A stretch of DNA of 64,000 bases from positions 1-64,000 of the forward strand of contig JAZQGH010000083.1 of the NCBI GenBank assembly GCA_045539925.1, read 5' to 3'. The position numbers and the translations under genes are program-made. The notes beneath the pieces were generated by a model. The model was not told the DNA's origin and made no database searches. It saw only the letters and a program-made list of their open reading frames with translations. How positions within the stretch are numbered: position 1 is the first letter of the stretch; the number at the start of each line of letters is the position of its first letter. The stretch is from SFWF01 sp045539925 (GTDB taxonomy: Bacteria; Bacillota; Clostridia; Oscillospirales; Acutalibacteraceae). Positions 32,020-40,570 of the stretch are shown here, one piece after another.

Positions 32020-32751
32020 ATGAAGACCAACAATAGCTTTTTAAAAGGCATTTTAGACGGAATACCCATAGCCATAGGCTATCTTTCGGTATCCTTTGCC
32101 TTTGGAATAATGGCAGTGCAGTGCGGACTTTCTCCCCTTGAGGCACTGCTTATTTCTATGACTAACCTCACCTCTGCAGGTCAGCTTGCAGGGGCTCCCA
32201 TAATTGCCGCAGGAGGCAGCTTTGCCGAACTTGCAATGACCCAGCTTATAATCAATTCCCGTTACGCCCTTATGTCGGTGTCGCTTTCCCAAAAACTCGA
32301 CAGAAGTGTCACCCTTTGGAACAGATTTCTTATTGCCTTCGGCAACACCGACGAAATATTCGCCGTATCAACAGGACAAAAGGGGAGTATCGGCAAAATC
32401 TATTTTTACGGACTTATGCTCACCCCTTGGATAGGCTGGAGCAGTGGCACAATCTTAGGTGCCCTTGCAGGAGCCGCTCTGCCCGAAATAGTAACCTCCT
32501 CTCTTGGCGTTGCTATTTATGCAATGCTTGTGGCGATAGTAGTTCCCAAGGCTAAAGAAGACAGACCTACCGCCCTTTGTGCACTTCTGGCAATTATTAT
32601 CAGTTGCCTGTTTAAGTATCTGCCCCCACTTAAGGCTTTCTCCGAAAACTATGCAGGCTTTGTTATTATCATCTGTGCAGTGGCAGCAAGTCTTGTATTT
32701 GCCCTGCTTTTCCCCGTAAAGACCGAGGAGGTGGCAGAAAATGAGTGTTAG
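32020..32751 (+). CDS. azlC: AzlC-family branched-chain amino acid exporter, large subunit
   Basis: Membrane protein of 243 residues with six to eight hydrophobic segments; with AzlD it exports branched-chain amino acids or analogues. Family signatures are the N-terminal GILDGIPIAIGYLSVSFAFG block, MTNLTSAGQLAG near residue 47 and INSRYALMSVSLS near 77. The start is ATG 32020 with GGTGAT just upstream; a GTG at 32011 is the alternative. Its end overlaps azlD by 11 bases, a coupling typical of this pair. Confidence 0.92.
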   Translation: MKTNNSFLKGILDGIPIAIGYLSVSFAFGIMAVQCGLSPLEALLISMTNLTSAGQLAGAPIIAAGGSFAELAMTQLIINSRYALMSVSLSQKLDRSVTLWNRFLIAFGNTDEIFAVSTGQKGSIGKIYFYGLMLTPWIGWSSGTILGALAGAALPEIVTSSLGVAIYAMLVAIVVPKAKEDRPTALCALLAIIISCLFKYLPPLKAFSENYAGFVIIICAVAASLVFALLFPVKTEEVAENEC

Positions 32752-33064
32752 ACCCGAATTTGCCCTCTATCTTCTTGTTGTGGCAGGAATAACATATCTT
32801 ATCCGTATGCTGCCAATGGTGCTTTTTAAAGAAAAGATAAAAAACCGTTTTGTGCTTTCTTTCCTCTACTATGTGCCATATGCTGTGCTGAGTGCAATGG
32901 TGGTACCAGCAATATTTTATGCTTCGGGTAATATTATTGCCGCGGCTATCGGCTTCGCCGTTGCAGTTACAGTGGCGTTTTTCGGAAAAGGACTTGTTAC
33001 AGTGGCAATCTGCTCCTGTGTTTCGGTATTTATTACCGAACTTGCAATTAAATATTTGTTTTAA
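32741..33064 (+). CDS. azlD: AzlD-family branched-chain amino acid exporter, small subunit
   Basis: 107-residue membrane protein with four hydrophobic segments. The family start YLLVVAGITYLIRMLPMVLF is visible near residue 9, followed by FLSFLYYVPYAVLSAMVVPA-type residues. It forms the exporter with AzlC. The start at 32741 has a strong AGGAGGTG that lies inside the azlC gene. Transcription then runs toward the strong pfl promoter at 33081; no terminator was seen after azlD. Confidence 0.9.
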   Translation: MSVRPEFALYLLVVAGITYLIRMLPMVLFKEKIKNRFVLSFLYYVPYAVLSAMVVPAIFYASGNIIAAAIGFAVAVTVAFFGKGLVTVAICSCVSVFITELAIKYLF

Positions 33065-33080
33065 TTGTAATCTTATACGA

Positions 33081-33109
33081 TTGACAAATCGACAAAAATC
33101 GTATATAAT
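33081..33109 (+). promoter_or_regulatory. Consensus sigma-A promoter of the pfl operon
   Basis: Perfect TTGACA (33081-33086), 17-bp spacer, perfect TATAAT (33104-33109). The transcript would start near 33116, just before the riboswitch. Confidence 0.85.
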
Positions 33110-33121
33110 CATTATAGATTT

Positions 33122-33228
33122 TACATGACTGACGGATTTGCGGACAAACCGCAAGGGAGTGTAAAATGTCAAGCTGATGATAGCCAAGCCGTTTACGGTT
33201 TTGTCAGCTTATGCCGACCGTCTGGGCA
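33122..33228 (+). ncRNA. ZTP/ZMP riboswitch (pfl motif)
   Basis: Leader RNA matching the pfl motif that senses ZMP/ZTP, signals of 10-formyl-folate shortage. Visible conserved parts: ATGACTGACGG (33125-33135), a GCGG/CCGC hairpin, GGGAGTGTA (33155-33163) and the 3' CCGTCTGGGC (33218-33227). GACGG at 33131 can pair with CCGTC at 33218. The end of the aptamer (GGGC) is also the first strand of the terminator at 33224, so ligand binding should block termination and turn pflB on. The motif was named for its position before pyruvate formate-lyase genes, exactly as here. Confidence 0.88.
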
Positions 33229-33254
33229 ATCAGTTTAACTGATTGCCCTTTTTT
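33224..33254 (+). terminator. Riboswitch-controlled terminator before pflB
   Basis: GGGCAATCAGTT (33224-33235) pairs with AACTGATTGCCC (33237-33248), then TTTTTT. It overlaps the aptamer's last four bases, the expected expression platform. Confidence 0.88.
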
Positions 33255-33289
33255 GTTTACTTTAACGCGTTAAAACACAGGAGGAAAAT

Positions 33290-35521
33290 ATGGAGCACAT
33301 AAATTGGAATGGATTTACAAGCGGAGTCTGGCAGAATGAAATAAATGTGAGAGATTTCATTCAGACTAATTATAAAGAATATAAGGGAGACAGCTCCTTT
33401 TTAGCCGATGCTACCCCCCGTACACGTGAGCTTATGAAAAAGCTCGAAACCCTTTTTGCTTTAGAGAGGGAGTATGGCGGAGTTCTGGATATAGACACTG
33501 TTACCGTATCCTCCCTTACAAGCTATGCCCCCGGCTATATAGATAAGGAAAAAGAGCTTATTGTCGGTATGCAGACCAACCGCCCCTTAAAAAGAGGTGT
33601 AAATCCTTTCGGTGGTATCCGTATGGCGCGTTCAGCCTGCGAAGCATACGGATATAAGCTTTCGAGTAAGGTGGAGGAGGAGTTCCAGTTCCGCACCACC
33701 CATAACGACGGAGTTTTTCGCGCATATACCGACGAGATGCGCAAGGCACGTAAATCCCACGTTATTACAGGACTTCCCGACGGATACGGCAGAGGAAGAA
33801 TAATCGGTGATTACCGCCGTGTTGCTCTTTACGGTGTCGACCGCCTTATCGCAGAGAAAAAAGCCGATAAAGCAAGACTTGGAGAGGCTAATATAAATAT
33901 GGAGCAGGTGCGCCTGTCGGAGGAGCTTTTCCAGCAGATTACTTTCTTGGGCTTTATGAAGGAAATGGCAAAAATGTACGGCTGCGATATAAGTGAGCCT
34001 GCAAAGGATACGAGAGAGGCAATTCAGTGGACCTATTTTGCTTATCTTGCCGCTATTAAAGAGCAAAACGGCGCCGCCATGTCGCTTGGCAGAGTTTCCA
34101 CCTTCTTTGATATTTACATTGAAAGAGATATAGAAAACGGAGCCCTCACCGAAGAGGGCGCACAGGAGCTTATTGATGATTTTGTTATGAAGCTCCGCAT
34201 GGCGCGTCACCTCCGCACCCCCGAATATAACGAGCTGTTCGGCGGAGATCCTATGTGGATAACCGAAGCCGTAGGCGGAATGGGCGAGGACGGACGCACC
34301 CTTGTAACAAAAAGCAGTTTCCGTATTCTTAACACCCTTTATACCTTAGGCTCATCACCCGAGCCGAATCTCACCGTTTTATGGTCTACCTCACTTCCCG
34401 AAGGCTTTAAGAAATACTGTGCAAAGGTCTCTGTGGATACCGACTCTATCCAGTACGAAAACGACGACCTTATGCGCCCCATTTACGGCGACGATTACGC
34501 TATTGCCTGCTGTGTTTCGGCAATGAAGGTGGGCAAACAGATGCAGTTCTTCGGAGCACGCTGTAATCTTGCAAAGCTGTTGCTTATCACCTTAAACGGC
34601 GGCTACGATGCCGACAGTAAAATGGAAATCGGACCTCAGATGCCCGTAATGGACTGCGATAAACTCGATTTTGACGCTGTTATGGAGCGTTTCGACATCT
34701 ATCTCAAATGGCTCTGCAACCTTTATGTAAATACAATGAATGTTATTCATTATATGCACGATAAATATGCCTACGAGAAGACTCAGATGGCTCTCCACGA
34801 TACCGATGTTCACCGCTTTATGGCGTTCGGTGTTGCAGGTATGTCGGTAATTGCCGATTCTCTCAGTGCTATAAAATATGCCTCTGTAAAACCCATAAAG
34901 GACGAAAACGGTTATATAGTAGATTTCGAAACAGTGGGCGATTTCCCCAAATACGGTAACGACGACGATAGGGTAGACCTTATAGCCCGTGATATGGCGC
35001 ATAAGGTAATTACCGAACTTAGGAAAACTCCTACCTACAGAGATGCTGAGCATACTCTTTCGGTGCTTACAATAACCTCTAACGTTTCATACGGCAAAAA
35101 CACAGGTGCTACGCCCGACGGACGTGCCGCAAAGGCTCCCTTCGCCCCTGGCGCCAATCCAATGCACAACCGCGAAGAAAACGGAGCACTTGCATCCCTT
35201 AATTCTGTTGCAAAGATAAGCTACGACGACTGCCGCGACGGAATTTCCAACACCTTCTCCATTACTCCCGAGGCACTTGGCAGAGATTACTCTGAGCGTG
35301 TGGACAATCTTGTCTCGGTTCTCGACGGATATTTTGCAAATAAGGCTCATCACATAAACGTAAATGTTTTAAACCGCGAGACCCTTATGAAGGCATACGA
35401 GGACCCCACCCTTTATCCCAACCTTACTATCCGCGTGTCGGGCTATGCCGTAAACTTCCATAAGCTGTCCCGCGAACAGCAAAAAGAGGTCATCAGCCGT
35501 ACCTTCCACGAGGTAATGTAG
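33290..35521 (+). CDS. pflB: Formate C-acetyltransferase (pyruvate formate-lyase)
   Basis: Glycyl-radical enzyme converting pyruvate and CoA to acetyl-CoA and formate in anaerobes; the formate feeds 10-formyl-THF synthesis. The 743 residues fit. The two active-site Cys are adjacent (Cys407-Cys408 in IACCVSAMK), and the radical-bearing Gly718 lies in RVSGYAVNF. AGGAGG precedes the ATG at 33290. It is controlled by the ZTP riboswitch and followed 2 bases later by its activase. Adjacent Cys and the length mark it as a true PFL rather than a glycerol or choline lyase. Confidence 0.97.
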   Translation: MEHINWNGFTSGVWQNEINVRDFIQTNYKEYKGDSSFLADATPRTRELMKKLETLFALEREYGGVLDIDTVTVSSLTSYAPGYIDKEKELIVGMQTNRPLKRGVNPFGGIRMARSACEAYGYKLSSKVEEEFQFRTTHNDGVFRAYTDEMRKARKSHVITGLPDGYGRGRIIGDYRRVALYGVDRLIAEKKADKARLGEANINMEQVRLSEELFQQITFLGFMKEMAKMYGCDISEPAKDTREAIQWTYFAYLAAIKEQNGAAMSLGRVSTFFDIYIERDIENGALTEEGAQELIDDFVMKLRMARHLRTPEYNELFGGDPMWITEAVGGMGEDGRTLVTKSSFRILNTLYTLGSSPEPNLTVLWSTSLPEGFKKYCAKVSVDTDSIQYENDDLMRPIYGDDYAIACCVSAMKVGKQMQFFGARCNLAKLLLITLNGGYDADSKMEIGPQMPVMDCDKLDFDAVMERFDIYLKWLCNLYVNTMNVIHYMHDKYAYEKTQMALHDTDVHRFMAFGVAGMSVIADSLSAIKYASVKPIKDENGYIVDFETVGDFPKYGNDDDRVDLIARDMAHKVITELRKTPTYRDAEHTLSVLTITSNVSYGKNTGATPDGRAAKAPFAPGANPMHNREENGALASLNSVAKISYDDCRDGISNTFSITPEALGRDYSERVDNLVSVLDGYFANKAHHINVNVLNRETLMKAYEDPTLYPNLTIRVSGYAVNFHKLSREQQKEVISRTFHEVM

Positions 35522-35523
35522 CA

Positions 35524-36228
35524 ATGATTAGGGGATATATAAGCTCCTTTCAGTCTATGGGCACCCTTGACGGACCTGGTGTGCGTTTTGTAGCCTTTCT
35601 GCAGGGCTGTAACCTTCGTTGCGGCTGCTGTCATAACCCCGAGACCCAGCCCCTCTCGGGCGGTACTGAATATACTGCGGAGGAAGTCGCAAAAAAAGCA
35701 GAACGCTATAAGAATTATTTCGGTAAAGAGGGTGGAATTACCCTTTCGGGGGGAGAACCCCTTTTACAGGCAGAGTTTGCCGCCGAAATATTCAGTGAGT
35801 GTAAAAAAAGAGGCATAAACACCTGCCTTGACACCTCGGGAAGCATATTTAACGATAATGTTGAAAAACTTCTCGACCTTACCGACCGCGTTCTTCTTGA
35901 TATAAAATATCCCACCGACGAACAGTATAAAAAATACGTCGGCTGCCCGTTGGAGATGCCTTTAAGATTTTTAACCTATTTAAACCAAAAGGGTATCCCC
36001 ACAACCCTTCGTCAGGTAATAATTCCCACCCTTAACGATACCGAGGAAAATATAGATTTCTTAAAGGGCATAATAGAAAAGCACTCCTGTATAGACAAAA
36101 CAGAGCTGCTGCCCTTTAAAAAGATATGTAAGTCAAAGTATGACAATCTTGGTATACCCTTTCCCTTTGAACAATTTGCCACCCCCACAAAAGAACTTAT
36201 GGACAGGCTTATTTCTATGTTTTCCTAG
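35524..36228 (+). CDS. pflA: Pyruvate formate-lyase activating enzyme (radical SAM)
   Basis: Generates the glycyl radical on PflB using S-adenosylmethionine and a [4Fe-4S] cluster. 234 residues. The cluster motif CNLRCGCC (Cys-x3-Cys-x2-Cys) is near residue 30, preceded by DGPGVRFVAFLQGC, and SGGEPLL near 77 binds SAM. It is a short activase without the extra ferredoxin domain, as expected for PFL. It starts 2 bases after the pflB stop. The following 180 bases (36229-36408) contain no gene. Confidence 0.96.
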   Translation: MIRGYISSFQSMGTLDGPGVRFVAFLQGCNLRCGCCHNPETQPLSGGTEYTAEEVAKKAERYKNYFGKEGGITLSGGEPLLQAEFAAEIFSECKKRGINTCLDTSGSIFNDNVEKLLDLTDRVLLDIKYPTDEQYKKYVGCPLEMPLRFLTYLNQKGIPTTLRQVIIPTLNDTEENIDFLKGIIEKHSCIDKTELLPFKKICKSKYDNLGIPFPFEQFATPTKELMDRLISMFS

Positions 36229-36408
36229 CCAAACTGGTTTTAAAAGATAAGTCAGAAAATATTTTGGTGATTTTTGTATTTATTGTTTAAATTTCAATAG
36301 AGCCTTCTGAAAACCTCCTATCGAATAAGACCTTAAAGACAGATCTATATAGATGATATTTAAAATATGGAGGAGGCTTCCTTCTAAGTATAACAAATGA
36401 GGTAAAGA

Positions 36409-38835
36409 ATGCGTAATTTTAATATTACTGGAATGTCCTGTGCCGCCTGCTCGACGCGGGTGGAAAAGGCGGTATCCGCCGTAGAAGGGGTTACCGCCTG
36501 CAATGTAAGTCTGCTCACAAATTCAATGATTGTGGAGGGCACCGCCTCATCAGAGAGCATTATAGCCGCCGTAGAGGCTGCAGGATATTCAGCTGCTCAA
36601 AAGGATGCTCAGCAAAGTCAAATCAGGGCAGAAAAAAACAAAAACCCCTTGCTTGTGAGGTTTATAGTATCGGCAGTTCTGCTTATAATCCTTATGTATG
36701 TTTCTATGGGTGGGATGTTAGGTCTTCCTCTGCCTGCAGTTATAGAGAAAAGCCCTCTTGTAGCGGCTCTTATTCAGCTTGTGCTCTCGGGCGCAGTGCT
36801 TGTTATAAATCAGGCTTTTTTTATAAACGGATTTAAAGGTCTCATTAAAAAAAGCCCCAATATGGATACCCTCGTTGCTTTAGGCTCGGGCGCATCCTTT
36901 ATTTACAGTCTGTGTATACTTTTTATGATGACTGCAGAGCCCTCCCATACCCTTCTTCACAGCCTGTATTTCGAGTCGGCGGCAATGATACTAACCCTTA
37001 TAACCCTCGGCAAAATGCTGGAGGCACATTCTAAGGATAAAACCACAGATGCTATAAAAGACCTGTTGGCTCTTGCCCCAAAAACCGCAACCGTTATACG
37101 GGACGGCGAGGAGAAAAGAGTAGATATATCAGAGCTTAAAAAAGACGATATATTTGTTGTACGCGCAGGAGAGAGTATACCTGCCGACGGTATTATTCTC
37201 GAGGGCGTTACCGCAGTGAATGAATCGGCACTGACGGGAGAGAGTATACCTGCCGACAAAACGGTGGGGGACAATGTTTCAGCCGCAACCGTAAATCAGC
37301 TGGGCTTTATAAAATGTCGGGCAACGGGGGTAGGTGAAGACACAGCACTGTCGAAAATAATAAAGCTTGTCAGCGAATCTGCCGCAACAAAAGCCCCCAT
37401 TGCAAGGGTTGCCGATAAGGTGGCGTCAGTCTTCGTACCCATAGTCATTACTATTGCCCTAATATCTGCCGTAGTATGGTTACTGGCAGGAGCGGATATT
37501 GGCTTTGCTTTGGCCAGAGGAATTTCGGTACTGGTCATCAGCTGTCCCTGTGCCTTGGGACTTGCCACACCTGTAGCAATAATGGTAGGCAGCGGCAAGG
37601 GAGCAAGGTCGGGAATACTCTTTAAAAACGCCGAAGCATTGGAGAATACAGGCAAGGCAGATATAATTATCTTTGATAAAACGGGCACAGTCACCGAGGG
37701 AAAGCCTACCGTCACCGATGCTTTGCCCTTTGACATATCCGAGGCAGAGTTTCTGTCTCTTGCCCTTTCTCTGGAATATAAAAGCGAACACCCCTTAGCA
37801 AAAGCAGTAGTAAGCTTTGCGCAAAGCAGGGGAGCAAAACCCGATGCAGTGACCGATTTCAAGGTTCTTGCAGGTAACGGTGTAGAGTGCAGTATTGATG
37901 GCAAGAAAGCGGTTGGCGGCAGCTACAAATTTATAAAAAGCCTTTTGGATGTTGACGGTAAGCTGACAGATATCTATGAAGAGCTGTCCCGTCAGGGAAA
38001 AACGCCGCTCTTTTTTGCACAAGACAACCGTATTGTGGGCATAATTGCCCTCAGTGATAAAATAAAGCATGAAAGCGCAGATACAGTAGAGCAGCTTAAA
38101 AATATGGGCAAACGCGTCGTTCTGCTGACTGGAGATAACAAAAATACCGCTAAGGCGGTAGGAAAACAGGCGGGCATTACCGAAATAATAGCAGAGGTCC
38201 TGCCTGATGGCAAGGCAGAAGCGGTAAGCAATCTTAAAAAAGAAGGCAGAGTGATTATGGTGGGAGACGGAATAAACGATGCACCTGCTCTCAGCCTTGC
38301 AGATGTAGGCATAGCCATAGGCACAGGTACCGATATAGCCATAGAGGCAGCCGATGCAGTAGTAATGAACAGCCGACTTACCGATGTGGTAGCGGCACTA
38401 AGACTTGGCAGAGCAACACTCAGGAATATAAAACAAAATCTTTTCTGGGCTTTTGCCTATAATACCTTGGGCATCCCCCTTGCGGCAGGCCTGTTTATCC
38501 CCGTCCTCGGCTGGGAATTAGAGCCGATGTTTGCCGCCGCAGCAATGAGTCTGTCTTCACTTTGTGTCGTTACAAACGCACTGAGACTAAACGGTGCAAA
38601 AATATACGAAAATAAAACAAAGAAGGTAAAATGTATGACAAAAACACTTAAAATAGAGGGTATGATGTGTCCTCACTGTGAGGCTCACATTAAAAAGGCA
38701 CTCGAAGCGCTTGAGGGTGTAAAAGAGGTTACAGCCAGTCATAAAGAGGGAACAGCAGTTATAACCCTCTCGTCAGATGTGCCCGACGAGGTGCTGAAAG
38801 CCACCGTAGAGGCAGAGGGATATAAGGTAAAATAG
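36409..38835 (+). CDS. copA: Copper-exporting P1B-type ATPase with a C-terminal HMA domain
   Basis: Cu(I) efflux pump of 808 residues. Domain order: N-terminal HMA domain with Cys11 and Cys14 (GMSCAACS), membrane helices, actuator with TGES, the ion-site Cys379-Pro380-Cys381 helix (SCPCALGLATP), phosphorylation site Asp423 in DKTGTVTEGKP, and GDGINDAPAL in the hinge. After the last helices comes a second HMA domain (Cys754 and Cys757 in MMCPHC), an uncommon position for CopA. An internal ATG at 38635 with its own AGAAGG site could release this last domain as a free CopZ-like chaperone. A GAGG site precedes the ATG at 36409. No CsoR or CopY gene is adjacent. Confidence 0.95.
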   Translation: MRNFNITGMSCAACSTRVEKAVSAVEGVTACNVSLLTNSMIVEGTASSESIIAAVEAAGYSAAQKDAQQSQIRAEKNKNPLLVRFIVSAVLLIILMYVSMGGMLGLPLPAVIEKSPLVAALIQLVLSGAVLVINQAFFINGFKGLIKKSPNMDTLVALGSGASFIYSLCILFMMTAEPSHTLLHSLYFESAAMILTLITLGKMLEAHSKDKTTDAIKDLLALAPKTATVIRDGEEKRVDISELKKDDIFVVRAGESIPADGIILEGVTAVNESALTGESIPADKTVGDNVSAATVNQLGFIKCRATGVGEDTALSKIIKLVSESAATKAPIARVADKVASVFVPIVITIALISAVVWLLAGADIGFALARGISVLVISCPCALGLATPVAIMVGSGKGARSGILFKNAEALENTGKADIIIFDKTGTVTEGKPTVTDALPFDISEAEFLSLALSLEYKSEHPLAKAVVSFAQSRGAKPDAVTDFKVLAGNGVECSIDGKKAVGGSYKFIKSLLDVDGKLTDIYEELSRQGKTPLFFAQDNRIVGIIALSDKIKHESADTVEQLKNMGKRVVLLTGDNKNTAKAVGKQAGITEIIAEVLPDGKAEAVSNLKKEGRVIMVGDGINDAPALSLADVGIAIGTGTDIAIEAADAVVMNSRLTDVVAALRLGRATLRNIKQNLFWAFAYNTLGIPLAAGLFIPVLGWELEPMFAAAAMSLSSLCVVTNALRLNGAKIYENKTKKVKCMTKTLKIEGMMCPHCEAHIKKALEALEGVKEVTASHKEGTAVITLSSDVPDEVLKATVEAEGYKVK
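38635..38835 (+). CDS. Possible internal translation product: CopZ-like copper chaperone
   Basis: In frame within copA, ATG 38635 is preceded by AGAAGG (38621-38626) at 8 bases and would give a 66-residue HMA protein starting MTKTLKIEGMMCPHC, the usual start, metal motif and length of CopZ. The linker just upstream (ENKTKKVKC) looks like a former gene end joined to this gene. Either the two genes fused and the old start still works, or the domain is only part of CopA. Whether it is made separately is an inference. Confidence 0.45.
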   Translation: MTKTLKIEGMMCPHCEAHIKKALEALEGVKEVTASHKEGTAVITLSSDVPDEVLKATVEAEGYKVK

Positions 38836-38924
38836 TGACGGTGTTGCCGTAGTGCACATCGGACAGAGACAGCCCTTTTTTGCATATAATCCATCGTTAA
38901 GTATAAACTAAAAGGGGGTGGATT

Positions 38925-39839
38925 ATGAAAAACCGAAAATTAAAGACTGAAACCTTAAAAAATTTCAAAAATATCCTTTTAGTGGCAACAGGAACACTCA
39001 TACTTTCCTTTGGCACAGCCATTTTTATAATTCCCTTTGACCTTGTGGTGGGCGGTGTTTCAAGTATGGCGATTCTTATAGATAAGCTTCTGCCCTTTGA
39101 GTATATCACCGTAGATATGTTGATATTTTTCATCACCTGGAGTCTGTTTCTGCTGGGACTTATAGTCCTTGGCAGAAATTTTGCCCTTAAAACCCTTATA
39201 TCGGCTATTATCTATCCAATAGGAATTTCCATCTTTTCAAAGCTTGTAAGCGGGGAGGTTTTTGGCGGATTTTTCTGCCTTAAGGCAACAGAGTATACGC
39301 ACATAGCAGTCATTCTCGCCACCCTTTTTGGGGGACTTCTGGTGGGAACGGGCTGCGCTCTTGCTTTTTCGGGCGGAGGCTCTACGGGGGGTGTGGATAT
39401 AATTGCTTTTATCCTTTGCAAGTTTTTCAGAAGACTTAAAAGCCCTAAGGTAATATTTATAGTAGACACTTTAACGATACTTTCGGGTGTTTTTATTATA
39501 GGAGATATGGCTCTTACTCTGCTTGGCATCATATCGGCTTTTATCGGAGCTACGGTCATAGATAAAATATTCCTCGGAGGAAGCAGGGCATTTGTAGCGC
39601 AAATCGTATCTGAAAACCATAGCAAAATATGTAAAGAAATAATATATAAACTTGGACGTACTGCCACCCTTACCGACGCGGTGGGAGCGTATTCGGGAAA
39701 GCCTAAGAAGATAGTCTCGGTTTCTTTCACTATGAATCAGTATGCAGAGCTTATAAATATAATAAATAACCTTGATAAAAATGCCTTCATTACCATTCAT
39801 CAGGCACACGAGATAAACGGCGAGGGCTGGACAAGATAG
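38925..39839 (+). CDS. YitT-family membrane protein (DUF161 with DUF2179)
   Basis: 304-residue protein with about six membrane helices and a C-terminal soluble DUF2179 domain. Family marks: LSFGTAIFIIPFDLVVGGVS near residue 28, the glycine-rich SGGGSTGGVDIIAF near 152 and a C-terminal domain ending ITIHQAHEINGEGW. The protein family is widespread in Firmicutes; its transport or other function is unknown. It begins with a GGGGGTGG ribosome site at 38914-38921. Its transcript is ended by the hairpin at 39844, which also carries the promoter of the next gene. Confidence 0.88.
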   Translation: MKNRKLKTETLKNFKNILLVATGTLILSFGTAIFIIPFDLVVGGVSSMAILIDKLLPFEYITVDMLIFFITWSLFLLGLIVLGRNFALKTLISAIIYPIGISIFSKLVSGEVFGGFFCLKATEYTHIAVILATLFGGLLVGTGCALAFSGGGSTGGVDIIAFILCKFFRRLKSPKVIFIVDTLTILSGVFIIGDMALTLLGIISAFIGATVIDKIFLGGSRAFVAQIVSENHSKICKEIIYKLGRTATLTDAVGAYSGKPKKIVSVSFTMNQYAELINIINNLDKNAFITIHQAHEINGEGWTR

Positions 39840-39843
39840 AACT

Positions 39844-39881
39844 TAAACCTCCTCGGCAGGCGTTGACAAACGAGGAGGTTT
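39844..39881 (+). terminator. Hairpin ending the yitT transcript, with a promoter in its loop
   Basis: AAACCTCCTCG-type arm at 39845-39855 pairs with CGAGGAGGTTT at 39871-39881, followed by GTTATAT rather than a clean T run. The -35 box of the rpe promoter lies in the loop. Confidence 0.55.
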
Positions 39882-39891
39882 GTTATATAAT
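39863..39891 (+). promoter_or_regulatory. Consensus sigma-A promoter of rpe
   Basis: Perfect TTGACA (39863-39868), 17-bp spacer, perfect TATAAT (39886-39891). It overlaps the hairpin 39844-39881. Confidence 0.8.
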
Positions 39892-39925
39892 TGAGGGGTC
39901 AAAGTTTGTCTTTTTGAGGTGTTTT

Positions 39926-40570
39926 ATGGTAAAGCTTTCTCCCTCCGTACTCACAAGTGATTTTTTAACCCTCGGGGGGGTTATTCCTCAGTTTGAAGCA
40001 TCAGGTGTAGATATGCTTCACCTTGATGTAATGGACGGTATCTTCGTTCCCAACATATCCTTTGGAGTTCCCGTTATAAAGTCTATCAAGGCGCATACAA
40101 GCCTCCCTCTTGATGTTCACCTTATGATAGACCGTCCCCACAGGTATATAAAGGAATTCGCCTCGGTTGCCGATTGGCTGGGCTTCCACTATGAAGCAGG
40201 CTCCGACGTGGCAGAAACACTTAAAGAAATACGTGCGCTGGGCTGTAAATCCTGCCTTACCATAAAACCGAAAACTGCTGCAGAAGAGATATTCGAGTTT
40301 TTACCTCTCTGCGATATGGTGCTGGTGATGTCTGTAGAGCCGGGCTTCGGCGGACAGAAGTTTATGCCCGAAGCTCTGCCCAAGGTAAAAGCACTAAGCG
40401 AAGAGGCAAAGCGTCAGGGTCTGAGCATCGAGATAGAGATAGACGGCGGAATCAATGCCGAGACCGCACCTCTTGCTGTAGAGGCAGGTGCTACCGTACT
40501 GGTTGCAGGAAACTATATTTTCTCGGCTGAGAATATTCCCGAAACGGTAAAAAAAGTAAAAGCACTATAA
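39926..40570 (+). CDS. rpe: Ribulose-phosphate 3-epimerase
   Basis: Interconverts ribulose-5-phosphate and xylulose-5-phosphate in the pentose phosphate pathway. 214 residues, standard length. TIM-barrel motifs: LHLDVMDGIFVPNISFG near residue 31, DVHLMI near 66, SVEPGFGGQKFMP near 134 and IDGGIN near 171; the metal-site His and Asp residues are present. The start is ATG 39926 with GAGGTG 5 bases upstream; the open frame extends 21 codons further up only because it runs through the promoter. Its last codons overlap by 6 bases the end of the convergent MecA-like gene. Confidence 0.95.
   Translation: MVKLSPSVLTSDFLTLGGVIPQFEASGVDMLHLDVMDGIFVPNISFGVPVIKSIKAHTSLPLDVHLMIDRPHRYIKEFASVADWLGFHYEAGSDVAETLKEIRALGCKSCLTIKPKTAAEEIFEFLPLCDMVLVMSVEPGFGGQKFMPEALPKVKALSEEAKRQGLSIEIEIDGGINAETAPLAVEAGATVLVAGNYIFSAENIPETVKKVKAL

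Noticed and set aside
36229..36408. Possible copper-responsive operator or terminator before copA
   Set aside because: AGCCT and AGGCT segments occur at 36301 and 36373 but form no convincing stem, and no known CopY or CsoR site is evident.
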